Positions 16,413 to 24,484 of a stretch of 64,000 bases of DNA are shown in pieces. Numbering within the stretch: the first letter of the stretch is position 1; each line of letters begins with the position of its first letter. The translations under genes were made by a program, and so were the position numbers. This stretch comes from Arcicella rigui (lineage in GTDB: Bacteria > Bacteroidota > Bacteroidia > Cytophagales > Spirosomataceae), in contig NZ_JAYFUM010000016.1 in the NCBI RefSeq assembly GCF_034929435.1, positions 93,182 to 157,181 of the forward strand. Reading direction: 5' to 3'. The notes under the pieces are model-generated. The model had not been told where the DNA came from, made no database searches, and saw nothing but the letters and a program-made list of their open reading frames with translations.

Positions 16413-17789
16413 TTACCTTCCATTTCCCCACTCACGAATTTTAGGAATCAGAGTATCAATATCTCCCGCACCTACACTTACGATTAATTCAGGCTGCTTT
16501 TCTTCGATGATATTCATTACCTCTTCTTTTGTACAAAGTACTTTTGTTGGAGAAGTAACCTTTTCAAAAATAATATCAGAAGTAACGCCTTCGATAGGTA
16601 ATTCTCTGGCGGGATAAATGTCTAACAAAATCAAATCATCGGCTAAACTCAAACTTTCTGCAAAGCCTTCTTGGAAGTCACGAGTACGAGTAAACAAATG
16701 TGGTTGGAAAATCACCGTAAGTTTACGAGTAGGATAAAGGGCTTTTACAGAAGACAAAAATGCCTGAATTTCGGTAGGATGATGAGCATAATCATCAATA
16801 TACACCACTTTTTCTGAACGAACATGATATTCAAAACGACGTTTTACGCCTCCGAAAGTACAAATTCCTTCCTTGATTTGCTCGGGGCTAAGTCCTACTT
16901 CCAGAGCCACAGCCGTAGCCGCCAAAGCATTTTCAACATTATGAAAACCGGGCGTTAGTAAAGTACAATCTTTAATAATGCCATTCGGATAAATGATGTC
17001 AAAAACCATTTCAGCATTTTCGATGCGGAGGTTTTGGGCATAAAAATCTCCTTCTTTCAAAGAGTATTCGGCAGATTGATTGTTAGTAAAACCTTCTAAA
17101 TTCAAACCTTTTCTTTGATAAAGCTTTCCACCTTCTTTCAATTGTGAAACGAATAATTGGAAAGATTCTAACAATTGGCTATGGTCGCCATAAATATCCA
17201 AATGGTCGGCATCGGTTGAAGTAACGATGGTTAAATCTGGAAATAAGGTTAGAAACGAGCGGTCGAATTCGTCGGCTTCTACTACACAAATTACATCATC
17301 GGGCGACTCATTGATTAAAAAATTTGTACCATAATTCTGCGTAATTCCACCCAAAAATGCCGTCACATTTTTTCCTGCATTTTTCAGAATATGCGAAACC
17401 ATAGACGAAGTAGTGGTTTTGCCATGTGTTCCCGAAACGGCGATGGTAAAGAAACTTTCGGTGAGAAGACCTAAAACCTGCGAACGTTTCATCAAAGTAA
17501 AACCATTATCTTTTAAGTAATTAAACTCTTTATGGTCTTTCGGAATAGCAGGCGTGTAAACAACTAATGTTTCGGCAGGGTTTGCCAAGTACTCGGCAGG
17601 AATTTCATTCACATCATCCGTAAAATGTACCGCAATTCCTTCTGCTTGCAAAGCGTTGGTCAGTGGCGTAGCGGTTTTGTCGTAGCCAGCCAAAGCGTAG
17701 CCATTTGCAATAAACCAACGAGCAATAGCCGACATACCGATACCGCCGATTCCAAGAAAATAAATGTGTTTTAGGGCTTTTAGATTCAC
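16413..17789 (-). CDS. murC: UDP-N-acetylmuramate--L-alanine ligase
   Basis: The product joins L-alanine to UDP-N-acetylmuramic acid, the first peptide step of peptidoglycan synthesis in the cytoplasm. It has the N-terminal nucleotide-binding IYFLGIGGIGMSAIARW, the Mur-ligase P-loop SGTHGKTTTSSM, VVEADEFDRSF and DADHLDIYGD, and the late DDYAHHPTEI motif. I chose the GTG at 17789 (458 residues) because homologs begin just before the LKxIYFxGIGG segment. A TATCTTTG -7 element at 17819-17826 would start the transcript near 17813, downstream of the alternative TTG at 17843. It is not in a mur cluster here. Confidence 0.95.
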   Translation of the reverse strand: MNLKALKHIYFLGIGGIGMSAIARWFIANGYALAGYDKTATPLTNALQAEGIAVHFTDDVNEIPAEYLANPAETLVVYTPAIPKDHKEFNYLKDNGFTLMKRSQVLGLLTESFFTIAVSGTHGKTTTSSMVSHILKNAGKNVTAFLGGITQNYGTNFLINESPDDVICVVEADEFDRSFLTLFPDLTIVTSTDADHLDIYGDHSQLLESFQLFVSQLKEGGKLYQRKGLNLEGFTNNQSAEYSLKEGDFYAQNLRIENAEMVFDIIYPNGIIKDCTLLTPGFHNVENALAATAVALEVGLSPEQIKEGICTFGGVKRRFEYHVRSEKVVYIDDYAHHPTEIQAFLSSVKALYPTRKLTVIFQPHLFTRTRDFQEGFAESLSLADDLILLDIYPARELPIEGVTSDIIFEKVTSPTKVLCTKEEVMNIIEEKQPELIVSVGAGDIDTLIPKIREWGNGR

Positions 17790-17818
17790 TTCTTTATGAT
17801 TTTTAAATTTCTCTCTCG

Positions 17819-17826
17819 CAAAGATA
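17819..17826 (-). promoter_or_regulatory. -7 promoter element (TATCTTTG, minus strand) of murC
   Basis: Reads CAAAGATA on the plus strand, 30 bp before the GTG start of murC. It decides against the more distal TTG start. A possible TTTG box is at 17841-17844, closer than usual. Confidence 0.45.
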
Positions 17827-17995
17827 TTTGGTTTTATCCTCAAATTACGATTTTGCCATTGAAGTATTAAGTCAATTTAAAATCGAATATGTAAGAATAT
17901 TTTTGCAAACAAAATTCAAAAAAAACAAAACAAATAACTTCGACAAATATTTATACCTAAATAAAGAGTTTCCCAATTTTATTTTAACTAAGAAA

Positions 17996-18502
17996 ATGCT
18001 AAGACTTTCTCCTCATTCTTTTTGCGATACTTTCGTTGATTTACACTTAAAAAGCCCTCTACTTCATGCTTATGAGTTTATGGGAATTTCACGAGAAGGA
18101 AGTTCTGAATTTGATGTTTTAAGTAGTTTTGCTGCTCATCATCATTGGTATTTTGAATTAGAGAAACTCAAAACTTTTTTGAAACAACCCAGCAATGCGA
18201 TTGTTATTACTTGTAAAAGTCAGAAAATTGAGTGGGTAAATAGAGGTTTTACCAGAATGACGGGCTATTCGGCCAATGAAGCATTGGGGCGAACGCCTAA
18301 ATTTTTACAAGGAAAAGAAACCTCTGTTTCTGTCAGAAAAATGATTAGAGAAAGCCTTGAACAAGAAAAAAAGTTTTCGGGACAAGTACTCAATTATCGA
18401 AAAACTGGTGAATTGTACGTCTGTGATGTAGAAATTTTACCGATTTACAATCGTTCAAAAGAGTTAGTCAATTTTATAGCATTAGAAAAAGAAGTAGCCT
18501 AA
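17996..18502 (+). CDS. Single-domain LOV-like PAS protein without the photoactive cysteine
   Basis: From the first ATG (17996) the product is 168 residues; the open frame extends upstream only from a TTG and has no other start. Residues about 65-165 form one PAS domain very close to the LOV type: VITCKSQKIEWVNRGFTRMTGY, then GRTPKFLQG (98-106), then VLNYRKTGELYVCDVEILPI. Photoactive LOV domains read GxNCRFLQG here. In this protein Asn-Cys is Thr-Pro, so the covalent flavin adduct cannot form. It has no output domain. It may still bind flavin or act by protein contact. It is divergent from murC and ends in its own terminator. Confidence 0.8.
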   Translation: MLRLSPHSFCDTFVDLHLKSPLLHAYEFMGISREGSSEFDVLSSFAAHHHWYFELEKLKTFLKQPSNAIVITCKSQKIEWVNRGFTRMTGYSANEALGRTPKFLQGKETSVSVRKMIRESLEQEKKFSGQVLNYRKTGELYVCDVEILPIYNRSKELVNFIALEKEVA

Positions 18503-18520
18503 TAACTGTTTTAGTATTTA

Positions 18521-18558
18521 AAAATCCCATGAATGTTTTGTCATTTATGGGATTTTTT
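18521..18558 (+). terminator. Terminator of the PAS gene
   Basis: AAAATCCCAT (18521-18530) pairs with ATGGGATTTT (18547-18556), followed by more T. Confidence 0.75.
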
Positions 18559-18634
18559 GTTGAAAAAGAATAAATTGCATAGATTCCAATTAACCAAATA
18601 TTACTTTACATTTTACTAAAATATATACTATTGA

Positions 18635-18669
18635 TTTGGTTATTTATTTTCTTGATAAAATTATATTTG
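18635..18669 (+). promoter_or_regulatory. Possible promoter of pyruvate kinase
   Basis: TATATTTG at 18662-18669 fits the -7 element. TTTG at 18635-18638 is a possible -33 box with a long 23-base spacer. The gene starts at 18793, giving a leader of about 115 bases that has no recognised structure. Confidence 0.4.
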
Positions 18670-18792
18670 CAGTCGTAAAATAAAACTTATCAAAGAAAAG
18701 ACAGTAATTTAATTCATAGTATAAATTGTAAAATGTAATTTCGCATTATATTATCTAATTGAACTATTCAAGATTGAACAATTAACAGAAAT

Positions 18793-20265
18793 ATGTCCTA
18801 TCAAAGAAAAACTAAAATCGTAGCAACAGTAGGTCCAGCATCTGAAACAAAAGAGATGTTGCTTGAGTTTGCAAAAGCTGGCGTAAATATTTTCCGACTA
18901 AATTTTTCGCACGGAACGCATGAAGACCACTTAAAGAGATTAACAACAATCAGAGAAGTTGCTGAGGAGTTAGATATTAATCTTGCCGTTCTTCAAGATT
19001 TACAAGGCCCAAAGATTCGTACACAACTTGTTGAGAATAATGGTGTAACTATCACAAAAGGCAATAAGTTGACATTTGTAATGGATGAAAATTTATTAGG
19101 AAACTCTGAACGTGTAGGAACTACTTATACTTCTATGTATTTAGATGTGAACGTAGGAGAAAGAATTTTGATGGACGATGGTAACTTGGAAGTTAAGGTT
19201 TTAGAAATTGACAAAGAAAAGAAAGAGGTTATTACTGAGGTTATTTATGGTGGTGTTTTGAAATCTAAGAAAGGTATCAACCTTCCAGGTACAAAAGTTT
19301 CTTTACCATGTTTAACTGAAAAAGACCTTAAAGATTTATATTTTGGTTTGGACAATGGCGTTGACTGGATTGCTCTTTCTTTTGTTCGTACTGCTGCTGA
19401 TATTCATGATATTAAAAATAGAATTAAGGCTTATGGAAAAAATACAAAAGTAATTGCCAAAATTGAAACTCCGTTTGCTATCGAGAATTTGGATGAAATC
19501 GTAGAAGCAACAGACGCTATCATGGTTGCTCGTGGTGACTTGGGTGTGGAAATCGACGGTGCAAGAGTACCACATTTGCAAAAACTAATGGTTGATAAAT
19601 GTACATTAGCAGGCAAGCCTGTTATTGTGGCAACTCAAATGTTAGAATCAATGATTTCTAATCCTGTTCCTACTCGTGCAGAGACTACCGACGTTGCTAA
19701 CGCAGTGTTGCAAGGGGCATCTGCAACGATGTTGAGTGGTGAATCTGCTTCTGGAGCATATCCATTGAAAGCGGTTGAAACGATGGCTCATATTCAAGAA
19801 GTAGTTGAACAACAACAAAATGAGATTAAAATCGTAAAAGGTGACGAAGCTTCTATTTACTTCAAAAATCACTCTTTAGGAAATCTTAAAACAGAATATC
19901 CATTAAACGACCGTATGATTGCTGGTGCTTGTCGTTTAGCTCGTGATACTGAAGCAAAAGCGATTTTGTGTATCACAAACAGTGGTTATACTGCCTTCCG
20001 TTTGTCGGCTCACCGTCCTAAAGCTGGCTTGTTTATCTTTACTTCAAACAAAGCTGTACAACAAGAAATGGGATTACTTTGGGGAGCAAGTGCTTTCTAT
20101 TATGAACCAAAAGGCGATGATGTAGCCGCTACCGTAAAAGGTATGACTGACTTCTTGAAAGAAAAAGGTTTATTGGAAGTTGGCGATACTTATGTAACTA
20201 CTTTGAGTGTTCCTTCTGATAAAAAATTGAAAACGAATACTGTTCAATTAGGTATTGTTGAGTAA
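18793..20265 (+). CDS. pyk: Pyruvate kinase
   Basis: The 490-residue enzyme makes pyruvate and ATP from phosphoenolpyruvate and ADP at the end of glycolysis. It shows the family landmarks: KIVATVGPAS at the start, NIFRLNFSHG, DLQGPKIRT, the active-site IAKIETPFAIENLDEI (catalytic lysine), MVARGDLGVEI, VATQMLESMI and NAVLQGASATMLSGESA. The C-terminal allosteric domain follows from about residue 360. The length matches the short bacterial form without an extra PEP-utiliser domain. It is a single-gene unit with its own terminator. Confidence 0.97.
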   Translation: MSYQRKTKIVATVGPASETKEMLLEFAKAGVNIFRLNFSHGTHEDHLKRLTTIREVAEELDINLAVLQDLQGPKIRTQLVENNGVTITKGNKLTFVMDENLLGNSERVGTTYTSMYLDVNVGERILMDDGNLEVKVLEIDKEKKEVITEVIYGGVLKSKKGINLPGTKVSLPCLTEKDLKDLYFGLDNGVDWIALSFVRTAADIHDIKNRIKAYGKNTKVIAKIETPFAIENLDEIVEATDAIMVARGDLGVEIDGARVPHLQKLMVDKCTLAGKPVIVATQMLESMISNPVPTRAETTDVANAVLQGASATMLSGESASGAYPLKAVETMAHIQEVVEQQQNEIKIVKGDEASIYFKNHSLGNLKTEYPLNDRMIAGACRLARDTEAKAILCITNSGYTAFRLSAHRPKAGLFIFTSNKAVQQEMGLLWGASAFYYEPKGDDVAATVKGMTDFLKEKGLLEVGDTYVTTLSVPSDKKLKTNTVQLGIVE

Positions 20266-20284
20266 TCAATTTCAATAAAAATAT

Positions 20285-20329
20285 AATCCCTGCAATGAGC
20301 TAAGAAATTACTTATTGCAGGGATTTTTT
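20285..20329. terminator. Terminator between pyk and convergent aspS
   Basis: AATCCCTGCAAT (20285-20296) pairs with ATTGCAGGGATT (20314-20325), followed by T-run. Confidence 0.85.
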
Positions 20330-20349
20330 ATTGCTACAAATATTTAATA

Positions 20350-22113
20350 TTAAAGCACCGTGCGGATTTTTAATTCATCCATTTGTTTTTGGTCGATTGT
20401 TGAAGGTGAATCAATCATAATATCACGTCCTGAATTGTTTTTCGGGAAGGCAATGAAATCACGGATTGAATCTGAACCACCGAATAATGAACAAAGACGG
20501 TCGAAACCGAATGCCAAACCACCATGTGGAGGAGCTCCGTATTCAAAAGCATCCATCAAGAAACCAAATTGGTGTTTTGCTTCTTCGTCCGAGAATCCAA
20601 GTACTTCAAACATTTTAGCTTGTAATTCTTTTTGGAAAATACGAATAGAACCACCGCCTACTTCAACACCGTTGATAACTAAGTCGTAAGCGTTCGCACG
20701 AATTTTTCCTAATTCTCCTGTTTCCAAATATTTCAAATCTTCTGGTTTCGGACTTGTGAATGGGTGGTGCATCGCAAACCAACGGTTTTCTTCTTCGCCG
20801 TACTCCAATAAAGGGAAGTCGATAACCCAGTGTGCTGCATATTTTTTAGGGTCACGCAAACCTAAACGATTACCCATTTCAAGGCGTAATTCGTTCAATT
20901 GTTTACGTACTTTATCGCCATTTCCAGAAAGAATCAAGATTAAATCTCCTTTTTCTGCTCCGAAAGCCTCTGCCCATTTCTTCAAATCTTCTTCTGAATA
21001 GAATTTATCTACTGAAGATTTTAAAGTACCGTCGGCATTGTAACGAAGGTAAATCAAACCTTTTGCCCCAATTTGTGGACGTTTCACAAAATCAGTCAAT
21101 TCGTCCACTTGCTTACGAGTATATTCTGCACAACCTTTTGCATTGATACCAACTACTGTATCGGCTGAATCGAAAACTACAAAGTTTTTACCCGAAGTCA
21201 GGTCAATTTCTTCGCTTTTCAATTCTACAAACTTCATATCAAAACGAATATCTGGTTTGTCAGAACCATAATATTTCATGGCGTGTGCATAAGTCATACG
21301 TGATACTTCGCCCAATTCCATATTTTTTACGTTCAAGAATAAATGACGAATCAAACCTTCAAACATATTCAATACGTCTTCTTGTTCGATAAACGACATT
21401 TCGCAGTCAATCTGAGTAAATTCAGGCTGACGGTCAGCACGTAAATCTTCATCACGGAAACATTTTACAATTTGGTAGTAACGGTCGAAGCCCGAAACCA
21501 TCAATAATTGCTTAAATGTTTGTGGTGACTGAGGTAAAGCGTAGAATTCGCCCGGATTCATTCTTGAAGGCACAACAAAATCTCTTGCTCCTTCTGGTGT
21601 CGATTTAATCAACACTGGCGTTTCTACTTCTATAAAATCTTGTCTGTCGAGATAATCTCTTGTAAAACGAGCAACTTGATGACGCAACTGTAAGTTGGCT
21701 CTTACAGGATTACGACGTAAGTCTAAGTAACGATACTTCATACGAATATCATCGCCGCCATCGGTGTCGTCTTCAATCAAGAACGGAGGTAATTTGGCTG
21801 GGTTGAGGATTTCCAAAGAAGTTACTTTTACTTCTACATCACCTGTTGGAATTTTATCATTTTTAGAAAGACGTTCTACGACTAATCCAGTAGCCGAAAT
21901 AACAAACTCACGACCGAAAGTACGAGCTAAATCCAACACTTCTTTAGGCGTTTTGCCTTCTTCAAGCATCAACTGCGTAATTCCGTAGCGGTCACGGAGG
22001 TCAATCCAAATCATGCCGCCTTTGTCACGTGTTTTTTGTACCCATCCGCAGAGGGTAACGGTTTGGTTTACATTAGTGAGGCGGAGTTCGCCATTATTGT
22101 GTGTTCTGAGCAT
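20350..22113 (-). CDS. aspS: Aspartyl-tRNA synthetase
   Basis: The 587-residue class II synthetase charges tRNA-Asp. It has the N-terminal OB-fold anticodon domain (CGWVQKTRDKGGMIWIDLRDR), motif 2 (FRDEDLRADRQPEFTQID), the bacterial GAD insertion in the middle and motif 3 (GLAFGFDRL) near the end, with IRDFIAFPKNNSGRD after it. The length is right for the bacterial type. The start at 22113 begins directly with MLRTHNNGELR, as usual for the family. It is convergent with pyk and divergent from the carotenoid desaturase gene. Confidence 0.97.
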   Translation of the reverse strand: MLRTHNNGELRLTNVNQTVTLCGWVQKTRDKGGMIWIDLRDRYGITQLMLEEGKTPKEVLDLARTFGREFVISATGLVVERLSKNDKIPTGDVEVKVTSLEILNPAKLPPFLIEDDTDGGDDIRMKYRYLDLRRNPVRANLQLRHQVARFTRDYLDRQDFIEVETPVLIKSTPEGARDFVVPSRMNPGEFYALPQSPQTFKQLLMVSGFDRYYQIVKCFRDEDLRADRQPEFTQIDCEMSFIEQEDVLNMFEGLIRHLFLNVKNMELGEVSRMTYAHAMKYYGSDKPDIRFDMKFVELKSEEIDLTSGKNFVVFDSADTVVGINAKGCAEYTRKQVDELTDFVKRPQIGAKGLIYLRYNADGTLKSSVDKFYSEEDLKKWAEAFGAEKGDLILILSGNGDKVRKQLNELRLEMGNRLGLRDPKKYAAHWVIDFPLLEYGEEENRWFAMHHPFTSPKPEDLKYLETGELGKIRANAYDLVINGVEVGGGSIRIFQKELQAKMFEVLGFSDEEAKHQFGFLMDAFEYGAPPHGGLAFGFDRLCSLFGGSDSIRDFIAFPKNNSGRDIMIDSPSTIDQKQMDELKIRTVL

Positions 22114-22313
22114 AAAGAATTATATCCTGCCACAGGCTTTTGTTGCGAAAATCAATAGGAATTTTCCAATTCCAGAAAGGCAGAAACTTGTGGTAAGTTT
22201 TTATTTTTTGCAAAATTACAGAAATTAGACGTTTTGAAAACTATTTGACTGGTTTAAAGATTGCTAATTATGTGAGATTGATAAAATTTTGAAGAATTAA
22301 AAGTTTTTAAAAT

Positions 22314-22334
22314 CCACGATTTGGAAAATCGTGG
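22314..22334. repeat. Small dispersed hairpin (CCACGATTT/AAATCGTGG) upstream of the desaturase gene
   Basis: Nine-base perfect arms with a 3-base loop, 10 bp before the ATG at 22344. The form CACGA-TTT-(CC/GG)A-AA-TCGTG links it to hairpins at 48946 and 49707. Its position before the start codon could affect translation. Confidence 0.55.
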
Positions 22335-22343
22335 TACTGATTT

Positions 22344-23822
22344 ATGAAAAAAGTAGCAATCATCGGTGCAGGTATCGGAGGAATTTCAACAGCCATTCGC
22401 TTGGCTCATAAAGGCTTTGAAGTATCAGTTTTTGAGGCAAATTCCTACGCTGGAGGCAAATTAAGCAGTTTTGACTTGAATGGTTATCGTTTTGATGCTG
22501 GCCCTTCGCTGTTTACTTTGCCCAATTTAGTAGAAGAACTTTTTGAATTAGTGGGCAAAAATCCCAAAGAATATTTCGAGTACATAAAGTTGCCAGATAT
22601 TTGTCATTATTTTTGGGAAGATGCTACAAAACTCACCGCTTGGGCTGAAAATGAACGCTTTGCCAAAGAAGTAGAAGACGTTACGGGCGAGCCAGCCCAG
22701 AAAATTCTTGACTTTTTGAAAGATAGTGCTTTTAAATATGAAGTACTCGACGGACTGTTTTTACAAGATTCTTTGCATAAACTTTCTACTTGGACATCCG
22801 CCAAAGCCCTAAAAGGATATTTGAATTTACCCAAACTTGGTATTTTCGGAACGATGAACGATGCCAATGAAAAGCTATTTAAAAACCCGAAAATCGTTCA
22901 ACTCTTCAATCGTTACGCTACTTATAATGGTTCAGACCCTTACCAAACGCCTGCTACTTTGAATATCATTCCGCATTTGGAGTATAATATCGGTGCATTT
23001 TTTCCGAAAAAAGGCATGGTTTCTATTACCAATTCTTTGGTGAAATTGGCGGAAGATTTGGGCGTACAGTTTTTCTATGAAAGTAAAGTAGAAGAAATTT
23101 TGGTAGAAAAAGATAAAGTTTCGGGGATTCGTTACAGTAATATTTCGGAGAAAAATATCAGCAAAGCTTATGACATAGTAGTTTCCAACATGGACGTAAC
23201 GCCTACTTATCGGAAATTGATGCCCAATCAAAAACATCCAGACCGTTTACTGAATCAACCTAAAAGTAGTTCAGGCGTGATTTTTTATTGGGGAATCAAA
23301 AAGCAATTTGCTGAACTGGGTTTGCATAATATTTTCTTTAGTGATGATTATCAGCAAGAATTTAACACGATGTTTCAAGAAAAAACTATCTGCAAAGCCC
23401 CAACGGTTTATATCAACATTACTTCAAAACTAAAACCAGACGATGCACCAGAAGGCTGTGAAAACTGGTTTGTACTCATCAACGCACCCGCAAACGAAGG
23501 ACAAAATTGGGATAAAATCATTGCGGATACTCGCCAAAATGTGATTCAGAAAGTATCAAGAATTTTAGGCGAAAATATTGGCGATTTGATTGAATGCGAA
23601 GAAATCCTCGACCCACGCACGATTGAATCTAAAACTTCGTCGGCACAAGGAGCTTTGTATGGCAATTCGTCGAATAATCGTTATGCCGCCTTTTTGCGTC
23701 ATGCCAATTTCTCGTCTAAAATTAAAAACTTATACTTCGTGGGCGGAAGCGTACATCCGGGCGGAGGAATCCCATTGGCGATTTCTTCGGCAAAAATTGC
23801 AGCGAAGTATATTCAAGTTTAA
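22344..23822 (+). CDS. Phytoene desaturase-family oxidoreductase (CrtD/CrtI-like)
   Basis: The 492-residue FAD enzyme begins with the dinucleotide-binding VAIIGAGIGGISTAIRLAHKG and an acidic residue at the end of the second strand (VFEAN). It then has YRFDAGPSLFTLP and the C-terminal NLYFVGGSVHPGGGIPLAISSAKIA, the carotenoid-desaturase signature. Members introduce double bonds into carotenoids. In pink or orange Cytophagales the near relative is the 1-hydroxycarotenoid 3,4-desaturase CrtD, which I think is likely here, but CrtI cannot be excluded. No other crt gene is in the window. It precedes the DUF4293 gene by 75 bp. Confidence 0.88.
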   Translation: MKKVAIIGAGIGGISTAIRLAHKGFEVSVFEANSYAGGKLSSFDLNGYRFDAGPSLFTLPNLVEELFELVGKNPKEYFEYIKLPDICHYFWEDATKLTAWAENERFAKEVEDVTGEPAQKILDFLKDSAFKYEVLDGLFLQDSLHKLSTWTSAKALKGYLNLPKLGIFGTMNDANEKLFKNPKIVQLFNRYATYNGSDPYQTPATLNIIPHLEYNIGAFFPKKGMVSITNSLVKLAEDLGVQFFYESKVEEILVEKDKVSGIRYSNISEKNISKAYDIVVSNMDVTPTYRKLMPNQKHPDRLLNQPKSSSGVIFYWGIKKQFAELGLHNIFFSDDYQQEFNTMFQEKTICKAPTVYINITSKLKPDDAPEGCENWFVLINAPANEGQNWDKIIADTRQNVIQKVSRILGENIGDLIECEEILDPRTIESKTSSAQGALYGNSSNNRYAAFLRHANFSSKIKNLYFVGGSVHPGGGIPLAISSAKIAAKYIQV

Positions 23823-23897
23823 AATACTCCACTTGCGTACTTTCATAAAGTTTTAGAACTTTGTCGGATTAAATTAACATTTACGATACACAAAGAA

Positions 23898-24374
23898 ATG
23901 CTTCAGAGAATTCAAACATTATTATTACTTGTGGTTGCAGTGGCAATGGCATCAGTAACGGCTTTACCTATTTGGGAAAAAAGTAGTGCTACTTTAAATG
24001 AAAAAGTACAACTTTCGGCTTTTAATTTAGAACACCTTAAAGGCAATGCTTGTGTACTTGCTTCAAGTACAGCAGTGATTGGCGTTTTGGCTATTTTGGC
24101 TGCTTTGGTAGCAATTTTCTCAATTACACAATACAAAAAAAGAGTTTTACAAATGACATTGGGCGTGGTGAATTCGGTGGTAATTGCGGTGTCGTTGGGT
24201 TATACTTTTTATCAAGTATTCAAAGTAGGCGTTCCAATGTTTGAACCAGCTTCACAAGGAGATTACGGTTCTGGATTTATGGCGATGGTTGTTGCTTTAT
24301 TAGCAAATATGATTGCCAACCGTTTTATTCGTAGAGATGAAATGTTGGTAAAATCAGCGGATAGAATGAGATAG
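23898..24374 (+). CDS. DUF4293 family membrane protein
   Basis: The 158-residue product starts MLQRIQTLLLLVVAVAM, which is characteristic of this Bacteroidota-only family. It has four hydrophobic segments (about 7-25, 58-78, 88-106 and 130-145). The role is unknown. It follows the desaturase gene in the same direction and ends in a bidirectional terminator shared with the convergent glycosidase gene. Confidence 0.85.
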   Translation: MLQRIQTLLLLVVAVAMASVTALPIWEKSSATLNEKVQLSAFNLEHLKGNACVLASSTAVIGVLAILAALVAIFSITQYKKRVLQMTLGVVNSVVIAVSLGYTFYQVFKVGVPMFEPASQGDYGSGFMAMVVALLANMIANRFIRRDEMLVKSADRMR

Positions 24375-24427
24375 TTGTTTGAATGAGGAGTTTTGAGTTG
24401 AGAATTAGGAATTAAATTAATTTCAAT

Positions 24428-24470
24428 AAAACGAGGCATACAAAAGATAATACTTTGTATGCCTCGTTTT
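24428..24470. terminator. Bidirectional terminator between DUF4293 and glycosidase genes
   Basis: A perfect 17-bp stem (24428-24444 with 24454-24470) rich in A at one end and T at the other, between convergent genes. Confidence 0.88.
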
Positions 24471-24484
24471 TGTTTTTAGCGTAT

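Noticed and set aside
17790..17843. Upstream TTG start of murC
   Set aside because: The -7 element at 17819-17826 places the transcript start downstream of it, and the extra residues are not part of MurC.
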